64,000 nucleotides of DNA from Rhizobium sp. GN54 (GTDB lineage Bacteria > Pseudomonadota > Alphaproteobacteria > Rhizobiales > Rhizobiaceae), in the NCBI RefSeq assembly GCF_021026345.1, contig NZ_JAJNCZ010000012.1, positions 60,633 through 124,632 of the forward strand. The letters are read 5' to 3'. Below, piece after piece: positions 16,071 to 25,668 of the stretch; positions within the stretch are counted from its first letter, which is position 1, and each line of letters begins with the position of its first letter. The notes beneath the pieces are model-generated. The model was given only the letters and a program-made list of their open reading frames with translations, did no database searches and was not told the origin of the DNA. The position numbers were made by a program, and so were the translations under genes.

Positions 16071-16756
16071 GGTGGCGGCGATCCCCTTCCGAGCCACGGC
16101 GCGGGCGTCTTCGCGTTGGCCGGTGGCTGTTCGCCACATTCGCAGCGATGATCGCGGCAACGCTCGTCTATGCGCTCTATCCTCGGCCCATGCCGCAGAC
16201 GCAGGCTATTCAGATCCGCGAGCCGCAGTTGGACCTCGAGCGTCTGCGCGCAGTGGCGGAGTTCGCTGCGATTGCCGATCTGGACCAGCGTTCGATCGCG
16301 CTATTCGAGGAAGCGGGTCGCGTGATCCAGCACCCACGCTGCATGAATTGTCATCCGCGAACGGATCGCCCTACCCAGACAGACGCGATGCGTCCGCACA
16401 GGCCATGGGTATCACGCGGTCCGGATGGCGCCGGAGAGCCGACGCTCCGCTGCTCGACATGCCATGGAGCCACGAATTTCGAGTCATCCGGCGTGCCCGG
16501 AAACCCAATGTGGATGCTCGCACCGATCGAAATGGCCTGGCACGGCAAGACGCTTGGCGAGATCTGTCGGCAGCTTCTGGACCCGGCACGCTCTCATATG
16601 AGCCGCGAGGAGCTGCTTCAGCACATGAGCGAGGATGCGCTTGTTGGTTGGGCCTGGCACCCTGGCGGAGGTCGCAAACCCGCGCCGGGCACGCAGGCGG
16701 AGTTCGGGGCAATCATCAAGGCTTGGCTCGATACCGGCGGAAAATGCCCTGCATGA
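16067..16756 (+). CDS. membrane-anchored dihaem c-type cytochrome-like protein
   Basis: A 229-residue protein placed between the 2Fe-2S and molybdopterin genes. A basic N-terminus and one membrane segment (about residues 20-37) precede a periplasmic domain with two haem-attachment sites, C92-M-N-C-H96 and C129-S-T-C-H133. It resembles the extra cytochrome subunit annotated beside isoquinoline 1-oxidoreductase genes. It probably passes electrons from the oxidoreductase to the respiratory chain. It overlaps the upstream gene by 4 bp. Confidence 0.78.
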   Translation: MRWRRSPSEPRRGRLRVGRWLFATFAAMIAATLVYALYPRPMPQTQAIQIREPQLDLERLRAVAEFAAIADLDQRSIALFEEAGRVIQHPRCMNCHPRTDRPTQTDAMRPHRPWVSRGPDGAGEPTLRCSTCHGATNFESSGVPGNPMWMLAPIEMAWHGKTLGEICRQLLDPARSHMSREELLQHMSEDALVGWAWHPGGGRKPAPGTQAEFGAIIKAWLDTGGKCPA

Positions 16757-16787
16757 ACCAGCCCATTTTTCGGAAGAGGAAACGCCC

Positions 16788-18989
16788 GTGAACAAGCCAC
16801 AGGCCTCCAATCGAGGGTTCCGTATGACGCGTCGGCGGATGATCCTGGGCGGATCGCTGATCGGCGGTGCCCTGATCGTCGGCTATACCGCCACACACCC
16901 CATGCAAGTCGCTGGCGCGATCCTTCAGGGCGGCGGCAGCGATCCGGAACCGAGCGCCTTTGGGCCCTTCGTTCGCATCGGCTCCGATGGATGGGTGACA
17001 GTGGTCAACAAGCAGCAGGAGATGGGCCAGGGCATCCATGCCGGCATAGCCGCGATGGTCGCCGAGGAACTCGACGCGGATTGGGATCGCGTGCGCGTGA
17101 TTGAGGCGCGCAACAACTTCCGCGCTTACGGCTTGCAAATGACGGCGGGGTCGAACGCCATCGCCAGCAATTGGGACGCAATGCGCAATGCAGGCGCTGC
17201 GGCGCGCGCGATGTTTGTCGCGGCCGCCGCGCACCGCTGGAATGTTTCGAGCCAGTCCATCGAGGTGCGGGACGGCGTTGTGTCGCATCCGGGCTCGAAC
17301 CAGTCTGCGACGTTCGCCGACCTTCTTGAAGACGCGTCTCGCCAGACGCCTCCGCAGTCGCCCACGCTCAAACAGCCTAAGGATTATCGTCTGATCGGCA
17401 CCGATAGGGTGCATCGCAAGGACAGCCTGGCAAAAAGCACCGGCGCCGTGATCTACACTCAGGATATTCAACGTCCCGATATGCTGGTTGCGATGGTGGC
17501 GCACAGCCCCCGTTTCGGCGGAACGCTGGCGCGGTTCGATGCGTCTGACGCGCTGAAGGTGAAGGACGTCGTCGACGTCTTCGCAATTGAGACCGGTGTC
17601 GCGGTAGTGGCGAAGACGACATTTGCCGCAAGGCGCGGACGCGACGCACTGCGTATCGAGTGGAACGACGGCGAAGCCGAGATGCGGTCAACCCCGGAGC
17701 TCATCGAATATTATCATCAAATTGCGGCCGGGCGGGGCGACCTGGAGCCGAGCGACTTCGGAACCAAGGGCGAAAATCCTGGGGCCCCCTTCGACGGCGA
17801 CGTCGTCGAGTTCGCGTTCGATTTCCCCTATCTGGCCCATGCTCCGATGGAAACGCTCGATTGCGTCGCCCAAGTGGAAGGCTGGAACGTGTCGATCACC
17901 TCAGGCGCCCATCTGGCGACACTCGACCAGGTCATGGCGGCGATCGCCGCCCGCACGATCCCCGGCAAGGTCGACCTCGAAGTCGTGCCGGCCGGCGGCT
18001 CGTTCGGCCGCCGCGGCATCATGTCTTCCGATTATCTTGTCGAATGTGTACGGATTGCAAAGCGGATCCAAGGGCGTCCCATCAAGCTGATCTGGAGCCG
18101 GGAGGACGAGATGATGTCTGGCTACTACCGGCCGATGTCGCATCATCGCGTTTGGGTCCAGATGGGGGCCGATGCCTTCCCGGCGCGTTGGCGCGTCCAC
18201 AGCGTTTGCCAGGCCTTGACGCCGATCGGGCCGAATTTTCAGGCGACTGAGGGGATCACCAACTCACCCTATTTTTCGACTGCCTCGACCGTAGACGGCA
18301 AGATATTCAGTCCGAGCTTTCCGGTCGTAGTCGGCTTCTGGCGCTCTGTCGGCGCCGCGCACACCGCCTTCGTGATGGAGCATGTCATCGATCAGCTCGC
18401 GCGGCGTGCCGATCGAGATCCGGCGGCGTATCGGCGTACCCTCTATGAGAAGGCTGGCGATTTGCGGCGGATCCGGGTGCTCGACGAGCTTTGTGGCAAG
18501 GCAGGTTGGGGCAGCCCGCTCGAAGCCGGCTGGGCCCGCGGGCTCGCCATCGCCGAGGCGTTCGGTACGATCGTCGGCCAGGTCGCGGAGGTGCGGCTGG
18601 TGGATGGCCGGCCGATCGTGCGCCGCGTTGTCGCTGTCGTCGACTGCGGAATTGCGGTCGCGCCCGACCAGATCGCAGCGCAAATGGAGGGCGGCATCGG
18701 CTTCGGCCTGTCGGCCGCGCTGTACGGGGCGATGACCTTGAAGGACGGGATCGTCCAGGAGACCAATTTTGACAGCCATCCGGTCCTGCGCATGAACGAG
18801 ATGCCGGCGGTCGAAACGCATATAATCAAGTCCACCAGCCGGCCGACCGGCATGGGCGAGCCCGGCGTACCGCCGATCGCGCCCGCGGTGGCGAATGCCA
18901 TGCTGGCATTGACCGGATCTCCAACGAAAAGTCTGCCGTTCCTTAGCGGTAACGCGCTCAGCAATAGCGACGTGTCCTCGCAGTCCTAG
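16788..18989 (+). CDS. iorB: molybdopterin-binding subunit of a second IorB-like oxidoreductase
   Basis: A 733-residue large Mo-hydroxylase subunit. The GTG start at 16788 is chosen for its SD (agagga) and the Tat signal TRRRMILGGSLIGGALIVG just after it; the longer frame overlaps the cytochrome gene. Motifs are EMGQGIHAG, VPAGGSFGRRG, VGFWRSVGAAHT and MGEPGVPPIAP, with the catalytic glutamate present at position 691, unlike the first IorB. It converges on the AraC gene ending at 19019. Substrate unknown; an N-heterocycle or aldehyde is plausible. Confidence 0.88.
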   Translation: MNKPQASNRGFRMTRRRMILGGSLIGGALIVGYTATHPMQVAGAILQGGGSDPEPSAFGPFVRIGSDGWVTVVNKQQEMGQGIHAGIAAMVAEELDADWDRVRVIEARNNFRAYGLQMTAGSNAIASNWDAMRNAGAAARAMFVAAAAHRWNVSSQSIEVRDGVVSHPGSNQSATFADLLEDASRQTPPQSPTLKQPKDYRLIGTDRVHRKDSLAKSTGAVIYTQDIQRPDMLVAMVAHSPRFGGTLARFDASDALKVKDVVDVFAIETGVAVVAKTTFAARRGRDALRIEWNDGEAEMRSTPELIEYYHQIAAGRGDLEPSDFGTKGENPGAPFDGDVVEFAFDFPYLAHAPMETLDCVAQVEGWNVSITSGAHLATLDQVMAAIAARTIPGKVDLEVVPAGGSFGRRGIMSSDYLVECVRIAKRIQGRPIKLIWSREDEMMSGYYRPMSHHRVWVQMGADAFPARWRVHSVCQALTPIGPNFQATEGITNSPYFSTASTVDGKIFSPSFPVVVGFWRSVGAAHTAFVMEHVIDQLARRADRDPAAYRRTLYEKAGDLRRIRVLDELCGKAGWGSPLEAGWARGLAIAEAFGTIVGQVAEVRLVDGRPIVRRVVAVVDCGIAVAPDQIAAQMEGGIGFGLSAALYGAMTLKDGIVQETNFDSHPVLRMNEMPAVETHIIKSTSRPTGMGEPGVPPIAPAVANAMLALTGSPTKSLPFLSGNALSNSDVSSQS

Positions 18990-19018
18990 CCGTTGGCGGC
19001 GTATGTACGCCTTTGGCC

Positions 19019-20056
19019 TCACCCAGGTCGGCCTCCCGCTGCCGCCACAGCGACCGTGCGCTCGATGCGTCGGCTCCCATTGTTGGCATCAGGACGCAGC
19101 CGATCGGACGGCACGCCTGCAGCAACGGAACTGGTTTCCGATCTGACCTTCCGCCAACGTCCATACTGTCGAGGCGAGCAGCCCATGACGCGTTTGAAGG
19201 CCGTGCTGAACGCGCTTTCCGATTCATAGCCGAGCGAGACGGCCACCGCGGAAACGGAATCGCTCGAATTCTCCAGCCTGTCGCAGGCAAGCAGCATCCG
19301 CCACCGCGCCACATACTGCATCGGCGGCTCTCCGACGCGCTCCTTGAACCTGAGCGCGAATGTCGAGCGCGACATTCCGGCGATCTCGCCAAGTTCTTGC
19401 AGAGTCCATTGATGAGCGGGAGCGGAATGAATTGCCTTGATCGCGGCGCCAAGCTGCTTGTCCGCCAAAGTGAAAAACCAGCCGACGCGATCACCGCCGC
19501 TCGCGTTCAGATGCACACGCAGGGCCTGCACGAGCATGAGATGAGCCAAATGCTGCACCACAAGGCCGTTACCAGGATCCCCGTTCCGCAGCTCCTTCAT
19601 CATCTGCTCGACCGACCATCGCAGCGCCGCCTGCTCGGGTTGCTCGCGAATGTGGACGATTGGAGGAAGCAGCTCCAAGAGCATATCGGCGTGATTGCCG
19701 CTAACACCGAAGCGGCTTCCAACAAGGAATAGTCCGCCGCCGCCATTGAGCTGAACAACACCGCCCCGTCGCGCGGGAGGGAATATCTCCCTCGCGTGGA
19801 CTGCTGGCCCGTCGATGCTGTTGCCAAGTCGGAAGGGGCGTCCCGTTGGCAGCACGAAGCAGTCGCCAGCCTCCAGGCACACCGGGTCGCTGGTGCCCTC
19901 GACGGTGAGCCAGCAACCACCCGACACGACCGCATAGCATTTGATGAGCTTGTGCTGATCGCCGAACTGGACGGCCCAGTCGCCGCCGGCGTCGAACCCG
20001 GAGGACACATAGGCATGCGGCTTCAGCAGAGAAAGGACGTCTGAAAGTGGATCCAT
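19019..20056 (-). CDS. AraC-family regulator with N-terminal cupin
   Basis: A 345-residue regulator. A cupin_6-type sensor half (residues 1-170, starting MDPLSDVLSLLKPHAYVSSG) is followed by two HTH motifs (WTLQELGEIAGMSRSTFALR, then SVSAVAVSLGYESESAFSTA). The start at 20056 was set by alignment with the paralogue at 23494. It ends with an unusual 40-residue tail rich in Arg/Ala/Val. It is divergent from the NmrA-like gene at 20230, its likely target. Confidence 0.85.
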   Translation of the reverse strand: MDPLSDVLSLLKPHAYVSSGFDAGGDWAVQFGDQHKLIKCYAVVSGGCWLTVEGTSDPVCLEAGDCFVLPTGRPFRLGNSIDGPAVHAREIFPPARRGGVVQLNGGGGLFLVGSRFGVSGNHADMLLELLPPIVHIREQPEQAALRWSVEQMMKELRNGDPGNGLVVQHLAHLMLVQALRVHLNASGGDRVGWFFTLADKQLGAAIKAIHSAPAHQWTLQELGEIAGMSRSTFALRFKERVGEPPMQYVARWRMLLACDRLENSSDSVSAVAVSLGYESESAFSTAFKRVMGCSPRQYGRWRKVRSETSSVAAGVPSDRLRPDANNGSRRIERTVAVAAAGGRPG

Positions 20057-20229
20057 TGGTTCATCTCGGACGATTGCGAAGATGAGGCGGATCATCGCGC
20101 ATAGCCCGTCCTAAAGCAACCGCCTACCTTCCGGCCCGAACACCAATACTGGCGGCGCCGCACCTGTCCGGCCAGCCGAGGGCGGACGATCGGGCCGCGC
20201 CATTGCCTTCAAACACCGGAGCAAAAAAT

Positions 20230-21114
20230 ATGATCGTTGTAACCGCCCCCACCGGCGACATTGGCCATCAGGTCGTTCAGAACCTTCTTCAGTCAGGTGC
20301 GCCCATCCGGGTCATCGCGCGCGATCCATCGCATCTGTCGACCGAAGTGCGTGACAGCGCCGAGGTTGTCGAAGGTTCCCATGGCGACGTCGCCGTTGTG
20401 AACAAGGCCTTCGAGGGCGCCGACGCGCTGTTCTGGCTCGCGCCTGCTGATCCCAAGGCCGCTTCCGTCATGGCCGCCTATGTCGATTTTACTCGCCCCG
20501 CAGCGGCGGCAGTGAAAGAGCAAGGGGTCAAGCGCGTTGTTTCGATCACGGCGCTCGGGCGCGGTTCGCCCTTCGCGAACGAGGCGGGCTACGTCACCGG
20601 CTCGCTGGCGATGGACGATCTTATCGCCAGCACGGGCGTCGCATTCCGTGGCCTCGCCAACCCGTCCTTCATGGACAACATCGCCCGTCAGGCGGTTGCG
20701 ATCAGGGATCAGAACAAGTTCTTCTCGCCGATCTCTGGCGATCTCAAACTTCCGAGTGTTGCGACCCGCGACATCGCCGCTGTCGCGACCCGCTTGCTGC
20801 TCGACGACAGCTGGTCGGGCCAGAGCGAGGTTCCGGTACTGGGGCCCGAGGACCTCTCGTTCAACGACATGGCCGAGATCATATCCGACGTGCTCGGCAT
20901 ACCGGTCAGCTATCAGCAGATCGGGTTCGACACCTACAAGGCGCGCTTCGTGCAGTTCGGCATGTCCGACGCCATGACGCAGGGCATGACGGATATGGCC
21001 TGGGCCAAGGATCGGGGCCTCGACCTGGCAGTGTCCCGCACACCGGAAAATTCAACGCCGACAACCTTTCGCCAGTGGTGCGAGGACACGCTCAAGGTCG
21101 CCATCGACGGGTAG
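20230..21114 (+). CDS. NmrA-like NAD(P)-binding protein (atypical SDR)
   Basis: A 294-residue protein with an N-terminal Rossmann motif MIVVTAPTGDIGHQVVQNLL and no SDR YxxxK catalytic pair, characteristic of NmrA/HSCARG-type NAD(P)H-binding proteins and some quinone reductases. The ATG at 20230 begins the Rossmann strand and is preferred over the TTG at 20203. It is divergent from an AraC gene and 39 bp upstream of a truncated SDR that may once have been in the same operon. Confidence 0.75.
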   Translation: MIVVTAPTGDIGHQVVQNLLQSGAPIRVIARDPSHLSTEVRDSAEVVEGSHGDVAVVNKAFEGADALFWLAPADPKAASVMAAYVDFTRPAAAAVKEQGVKRVVSITALGRGSPFANEAGYVTGSLAMDDLIASTGVAFRGLANPSFMDNIARQAVAIRDQNKFFSPISGDLKLPSVATRDIAAVATRLLLDDSWSGQSEVPVLGPEDLSFNDMAEIISDVLGIPVSYQQIGFDTYKARFVQFGMSDAMTQGMTDMAWAKDRGLDLAVSRTPENSTPTTFRQWCEDTLKVAIDG

Positions 21115-21153
21115 GCCCGCACTCCATTCGAACAACAACAGGAGTTTCAGACC

Positions 21154-21585
21154 ATGCATCTGACTGGTCGCACCATTCTCATAACCGGCGGCACCAGCGG
21201 CATCGGCCGGGGTCTCGCCGAAGCGTTCCACAGTCTCGGCAACCACGTTGTCATCGCAGGGCGACGCCAGGCGCTCATCGACGAGATCACCGCTGCGCAT
21301 CCGGGGATGCATGGCCTGCTTGTTGATATGCAGGATCCGAGAGCGATCGCTCGTCTGACCGAAGACGTCCAATCCCGCTTCCCCGACCTTGACGTGCTCG
21401 TGAATAATGCCGGTATTTCGCGGCTCGAGGCGTGGGATGGCGATGCGATCGACATCGACACAACGCTCTCCGTCATCGAGACGAACATCGTCGGCGTCCT
21501 GCGGCTGACCGCGGCCCTGTTGCCGACACTTGGCCGACAGGCGTCCGCTTCTGGCCGCAACAAAGGGCCCGACAAGCGCAGTTGA
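21154..21585 (+). pseudogene. SDR family oxidoreductase truncated after the NNAG motif
   Basis: A 143-residue frame with an intact cofactor half (LITGGTSGIGRGLAEAF, NNAGISRLEAW, ETNIVGVLRLTAALLP) resembling DltE-type SDRs. It breaks off into unrelated sequence (RQASASGRNKG) before the SYK catalytic region, so about 100 residues are missing. A detached SDR-like C-terminus lies at 22095-22250 on the opposite strand, suggesting rearrangement. Confidence 0.8.
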
Positions 21586-21632
21586 GCGCGAAACCTAGTG
21601 TCCAGCCGTAACATTTGCATAGCATCGGAGCG

Positions 21633-22045
21633 CTAGCGCACACGCCCCCAGATAATCGTCACCTTCGCCCCCAAGGCGCGAAAGTTCTCCATCATCCGAT
21701 TGCCCTCGACCAACATCTTTAGTTCGTTCGTTGTACGAACACCCCCGATCCAGTTGAGAAAGACGCATCCTCCGCCGTGTTTCCGCTGAAACTGCCGCCC
21801 ACATCGACGGTGCATCGGCCATATAAGGCGAGAGTGCCTGCTATGGCGCCCCTATTGTCCTCGTCTGTCCCGCCTCCACACTCGTTCGACGTAAAGCGGG
21901 GGATGCGCGGATCGTACAGGAACTCGACGAAATGCAGGTCGCTCGTAAACACCAGCTTTCCCTGCGGCCCAGAAATATAGGGGCGCGAAGCAACGCCACT
22001 GGGGTGGCGACGGAAAGGACCATCGCGGCGGTGCCAGCCACAAAC
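21633..22045 (-). pseudogene. degenerate exported lipocalin-like protein
   Basis: Conceptual translation across shifted frames gives a signal-peptide-like start (MFVAGTAAMVLSVATPVALL), then KLVFTSDLHFVEFLYDPRIP, TDEDNRGAIAGTLALYGRCT and NELKMLVEGNRMMENF ending KVTIIWGRVR. This follows the order of a Lipocalin_5-type domain. At least two frame changes break it. The family call is from memory of the pattern. Confidence 0.5.
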
Positions 22046-22094
22046 ATTGCTCTGCGCTCGATGATCTCAATCTTCCTTTTGATCGGCCGAAGAG

Positions 22095-22250
22095 GCGAGA
22101 CTCGTCGGCCTTCGAGCGCTCCCGGTCAAAGTGAGCGCGGGCGCTGATGTTCTCATTGGCAGTGCTACCCAGCGCGAGCTGTAATGGTGGGTGATCCCAG
22201 TCGGCGGTCTCGATCATTGCATCGACGGTGTTGGCGGCGCCACCGCGGAT
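22095..22250 (-). pseudogene. detached C-terminal piece of an SDR
   Basis: The minus strand encodes GGAANTVDAMIETADWDHPP followed by LQLALGSTANENIS, which matches the C-terminal cofactor-exit segment of SDRs. It has no start or catalytic part. It is part of an 840-bp stretch (21586-22426) that holds only gene remnants. Confidence 0.5.
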
Positions 22251-22426
22251 CTCGAATGCACCGTTGACGACGAGACGGCGAACTTCGCCTGCGGGTGACC
22301 TACTTCCTTGAATTTGTCGCCGCGCGCTTCCGCGACCCTGGTCGAGACCGACATCTTCAAAACGGTCGGCTGTGTGCAGGATGATGCCCGCCCGGCCAAC
22401 AGTCGGACGGACATTGCTCGCCTGCG

Positions 22427-23383
22427 TCAATGTGTGTGGCCTGCCGGTGACAGGATGTAGCGAACATCCGGGAGACCGGTCCACGCCTCGGCGACAGCCG
22501 TAAGCGGGAGGGTTGTCACGGGGGCATCAAATCCGGCCTTCTCTGTTTCCATCAGAAGTTCGCGTGCGCCAGCCAACAGTTCCCGGATGGCAACGCTGCC
22601 GATTCCACTACCCATCAGTTCAAGCCCCGAACTGCGGAAAGCATCGCCACGGAGCGAAATTTCATCGCCGGCGACGGTGCCAAGCTGGACAAACCGCACT
22701 CTCGGTTCGCCCGTTCGCGAACCACGATTCTTCGTCGCGGCGGCGATGATCCGCGCGGCAGGCTCGCCCCATAGGAAATCGAGAACGACATCGACGCCGC
22801 GGTCGAATTCCGTGCGCAGAGCCTCGTCGGCACGATCGTCGAGGGCAATGCGCGACGCGACATCGAGCCGATCCAGCGCTGTCTTGTTGCGACCAACCGC
22901 GATGATCCTGTGCGCGCCGAAATGGCGTGCGATCTGCACGGCCATGCCTCCCGCAGCACCCGTCGCGCCGTTGATGAGAACGGTGGTGCCAGGCTGAATC
23001 GGTGCCCTGCGAGTCAGGGCGACCCAGGATGCCAAGCCACCGGTCGCGACCGCTGCAGCGCGCACGTCCGATATTTCATCGGGGATGGCAACGATCATTT
23101 CGTCCGAGACCAGCGCCAGTTCGCCCATCGAGCCAAAGGGGGCTTTGGGGAACAGGAAATATACCCGCTGGCCCTGCGGGTCAGTACCAACACCATCCAC
23201 GCCCGGGATGAAGCCTGCCTGGGAGCAGCTCATGTAGTGCCTGCCTGACGCCAGGGCCTTGACGATGGGGCTCAAAGGTGCGGCGTGAACCCTCACGATG
23301 GTTTCTCCGTCACCCGCGACGGGTTCCCGGAAATCACCGTAGGCGGGCGCCTGGCCGAAATCTGTGACAACTGCTGCCTTCAT
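22427..23383 (-). CDS. MDR-family quinone oxidoreductase / alcohol dehydrogenase-like
   Basis: A 318-residue medium-chain dehydrogenase/reductase. The ATG at 23383 begins MKAAVVTDFGQAPAYGDFRE with an SD (cagga); an upstream extension is unlikely. A GroES-like N-terminal domain is followed by a Rossmann domain with the NADPH motif INGATGAAGGMAVQIARHFG and VGRNKTALDRL. Zinc-ligand cysteines are lacking, as in quinone oxidoreductases. It is divergent from the AraC gene at 23494 with a 110-bp shared promoter. Confidence 0.85.
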   Translation of the reverse strand: MKAAVVTDFGQAPAYGDFREPVAGDGETIVRVHAAPLSPIVKALASGRHYMSCSQAGFIPGVDGVGTDPQGQRVYFLFPKAPFGSMGELALVSDEMIVAIPDEISDVRAAAVATGGLASWVALTRRAPIQPGTTVLINGATGAAGGMAVQIARHFGAHRIIAVGRNKTALDRLDVASRIALDDRADEALRTEFDRGVDVVLDFLWGEPAARIIAAATKNRGSRTGEPRVRFVQLGTVAGDEISLRGDAFRSSGLELMGSGIGSVAIRELLAGARELLMETEKAGFDAPVTTLPLTAVAEAWTGLPDVRYILSPAGHTH

Positions 23384-23442
23384 CTTTTTTTCCTGATCAC
23401 TCGATGAACTGTCGATCTGGAGATGCAAATAGCTCAGATTCA

Positions 23443-23490
23443 CGGTACGATCCCTAGCTATAAGTATCATGTTTCTTCGCGATCGTACCG
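23443..23490. promoter_or_regulatory. 10-bp perfect inverted repeat between quinone oxidoreductase and araC genes
   Basis: CGGTACGATC (23443-23452) and GATCGTACCG (23481-23490) are exact reverse complements 28 bp apart, just before the AraC ATG at 23494 and within the divergent promoter. This could be a paired operator for the AraC protein or an mRNA hairpin in its leader. Confidence 0.5.
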
Positions 23491-23493
23491 CCC

Positions 23494-24444
23494 ATGGATC
23501 CACTTTCTGAAATCCTCTCGCTCCTGAAGCCGCGCAGCTACATTACTGCCGGGTTCGATGCCGGCGGCGACTGGTCGCTGCGGCTGGACGATCTTGCCGG
23601 CCGCATCAAATGCTACGCGGTGATGCGCGGCAGTTGCTGGCTGTCGCTGGAGGACGCGGGTAAGCCGATTCAGATCGTCACCGGCGACTGTTTCGTGCTT
23701 CCGAGCGGACGCCCGGTGCGGATCTCGAGCGCCCCGGAATTGGCGCCGACGCTCGCAAGCGAAGCCCTTGCGCCGGACCGGGATGGCGAGACTGTCACCT
23801 ACAATGGCGGCGGAGACGTACTTTTGACCGGAAGCCGGTTCGAAGTCAGCGGCCGGCATGCCGACGTGCTGCTCCGAACGCTGCCGCCCGTCGTGCACCT
23901 CAGAGCTGCCGTGGACCAAGCGGCGCTCCGTTGGTCGATCGAGTTGATGATGCGGGAACTGCGGGAAGCGCAGCCGGGCGCGTCTCTCATAGTGCAGCAT
24001 CTTGCCCATATAATGCTGACGCAGACGCTGCGCCTATATCTGACGCAGCAGGCCGGCATGGAAATCGGGTTGTTCGCCGGCCTTGCCGACCCGCAGATCG
24101 GCTCGGCCATCGGGGCGATCCACGCAGACCCAAGTCACAGCTGGACGCTCGAAGAACTCGCCGCACATGTCGGCATGTCACGAACCGTCTTCGCGCGACG
24201 CTTCCGCGAGAAGACGGGCGAGACGCCGGTCGCTTATCTCACGCGCTGGCGCATGATGCTGGCCGCCGAGCGTCTTGTCACAGGGAGTGAGACGCTTGTG
24301 CATGTCGCGCGCGCTGTCGGCTACGAATCCGAGAACGCGTTCAACACCGCCTTTACCCGTGTCATGGGGTTGTCGCCGCGCCGCTATTCCAAAGCCGTGG
24401 ATGCTCGCTTCATCGACGAGACGCTATCGGGTGGCGCCCCCTGA
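23494..24444 (+). CDS. AraC-family regulator with N-terminal cupin
   Basis: A 316-residue paralogue of the regulator at 19019-20056 (both begin MDPLSxxLSLLKPxxYxxxGFDAGG). The N-terminal cupin is followed by HTH motifs WTLEELAAHVGMSRTVFARR and VHVARAVGYESENAFNTAF and a typical VMGLSPRRY ending. It lacks the long tail of the paralogue. It probably controls the divergent quinone oxidoreductase gene. Confidence 0.87.
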   Translation: MDPLSEILSLLKPRSYITAGFDAGGDWSLRLDDLAGRIKCYAVMRGSCWLSLEDAGKPIQIVTGDCFVLPSGRPVRISSAPELAPTLASEALAPDRDGETVTYNGGGDVLLTGSRFEVSGRHADVLLRTLPPVVHLRAAVDQAALRWSIELMMRELREAQPGASLIVQHLAHIMLTQTLRLYLTQQAGMEIGLFAGLADPQIGSAIGAIHADPSHSWTLEELAAHVGMSRTVFARRFREKTGETPVAYLTRWRMMLAAERLVTGSETLVHVARAVGYESENAFNTAFTRVMGLSPRRYSKAVDARFIDETLSGGAP

Positions 24445-24494
24445 ATGTTGCATGCTCTCCGACGCCACCGTTCATCTACCTTGTAGTCCCAAGA

Positions 24495-25592
24495 TCATGG
24501 GGCCAATCGAGCACGAGCCGTTGCTTGAGCCGCTTTGATCAGTCCTTGGTACTGGGCGTCCTTGCCGGGATACCAGGGCATGCGCCCGATGTCTGCGAAA
24601 CCCGGGATCGTCTCCATATGCTGCACCATGCGCTGGCGCATCGCCTCGTCCGGCAAGGGCCCGTACATGGCCTGCACGTTATCCTCGGCATGTTCTGGAT
24701 TCGAGGTACCGCACAACACTGTCGTGACCGCCGGATGCGCCATGACCCACTTGAGCAAGAACTGTGCCCAGGTCGCAGCTTCGAATTCCTGGGCGAAATC
24801 CGGCAGCGGGCACCCCTCCACCACCTTCATCAGGCGTGCCTTTTCGAGCGGTAGATTGATGAAGACACCGACACCGCGGTCAGCGGCGGCCGGCAGCAGG
24901 CGTCGCTCGGCGCTGCGATTGAATATCGAATAGTTCGTCTGGATGAAATCGACTCCACCACGCTCGACAAGTTCGGCCAGTTGATCCTGTGCGCCTGCTT
25001 CATGGTGCGTCACGCCGACATAGCGAATACGACCTTCCTTCTTCCAGGCCTGCATCAAAGGTATGACGACCGGCGCGTTGACAATGCTATGGCACTGCAT
25101 GAGATCAACTGTATCGCGCCAGATGCGCAGCCTCGACTGCTCAAAGCTTGCCAACGCATGGCTTTCGTCGCCGAGATATTCACCGGTCGACCAGATTTTG
25201 TTGGCGAGGAAAATCTCGGACGCCTGCGGTGTCGCGGCAAGGAACGCACCAACCGAGACTTCCGCCGATCCGTAGAGGGGCGACGTGTCGATGACGCGTC
25301 CACCACCCGCTACATAACGCCGAAAGACCTCGCCGAGATTGGTACGATCATCGCCCGGGCGAGCGTCGAAGGTCAGAAATGTACCGAGACCAAGCGTGGT
25401 GAGGCTCTGCTCCGTTCTAGGAATCGTTCGCGTTCGCGCGGATGCCGAGGAGAGCGTTGTCTGCGCGATCGGCTGGCTCTGGGCGTGGGCATTGTCGGAA
25501 AAGAGAGGTGTTGCACCCAGCATGGTGGCCCCTGCGCCTAGAGCCCCGATGAAACCACGCCGGCTGAAACCAGATTCCTGCTGTTCACTCAT
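24495..25592 (-). CDS. Tat-exported aldo/keto reductase
   Basis: A 365-residue aldo/keto reductase-fold protein. The N-terminus (FSRRGFIGALGAGATMLGAT, about residues 9-28, then DNAHAQ) is a clear twin-arginine signal, unusual for an NADPH-dependent family. The barrel starts TLGLGTFLTF; GGGRVIDTSPLYGSAEVSVG holds the Asp/Tyr catalytic area and ANKIWSTGEY the Lys. It is the last gene of a minus-strand operon, 76 bp after the PaoC-like gene. Confidence 0.85.
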   Translation of the reverse strand: MSEQQESGFSRRGFIGALGAGATMLGATPLFSDNAHAQSQPIAQTTLSSASARTRTIPRTEQSLTTLGLGTFLTFDARPGDDRTNLGEVFRRYVAGGGRVIDTSPLYGSAEVSVGAFLAATPQASEIFLANKIWSTGEYLGDESHALASFEQSRLRIWRDTVDLMQCHSIVNAPVVIPLMQAWKKEGRIRYVGVTHHEAGAQDQLAELVERGGVDFIQTNYSIFNRSAERRLLPAAADRGVGVFINLPLEKARLMKVVEGCPLPDFAQEFEAATWAQFLLKWVMAHPAVTTVLCGTSNPEHAEDNVQAMYGPLPDEAMRQRMVQHMETIPGFADIGRMPWYPGKDAQYQGLIKAAQATARARLAP

Positions 25593-25668
25593 GCAATCGT
25601 CTCCTTTTTTGGTAAGCCTGCTTTTCTGTATGGGCCTGGGCGCGTCGGTGGCAGTGCGATCCGATCTC

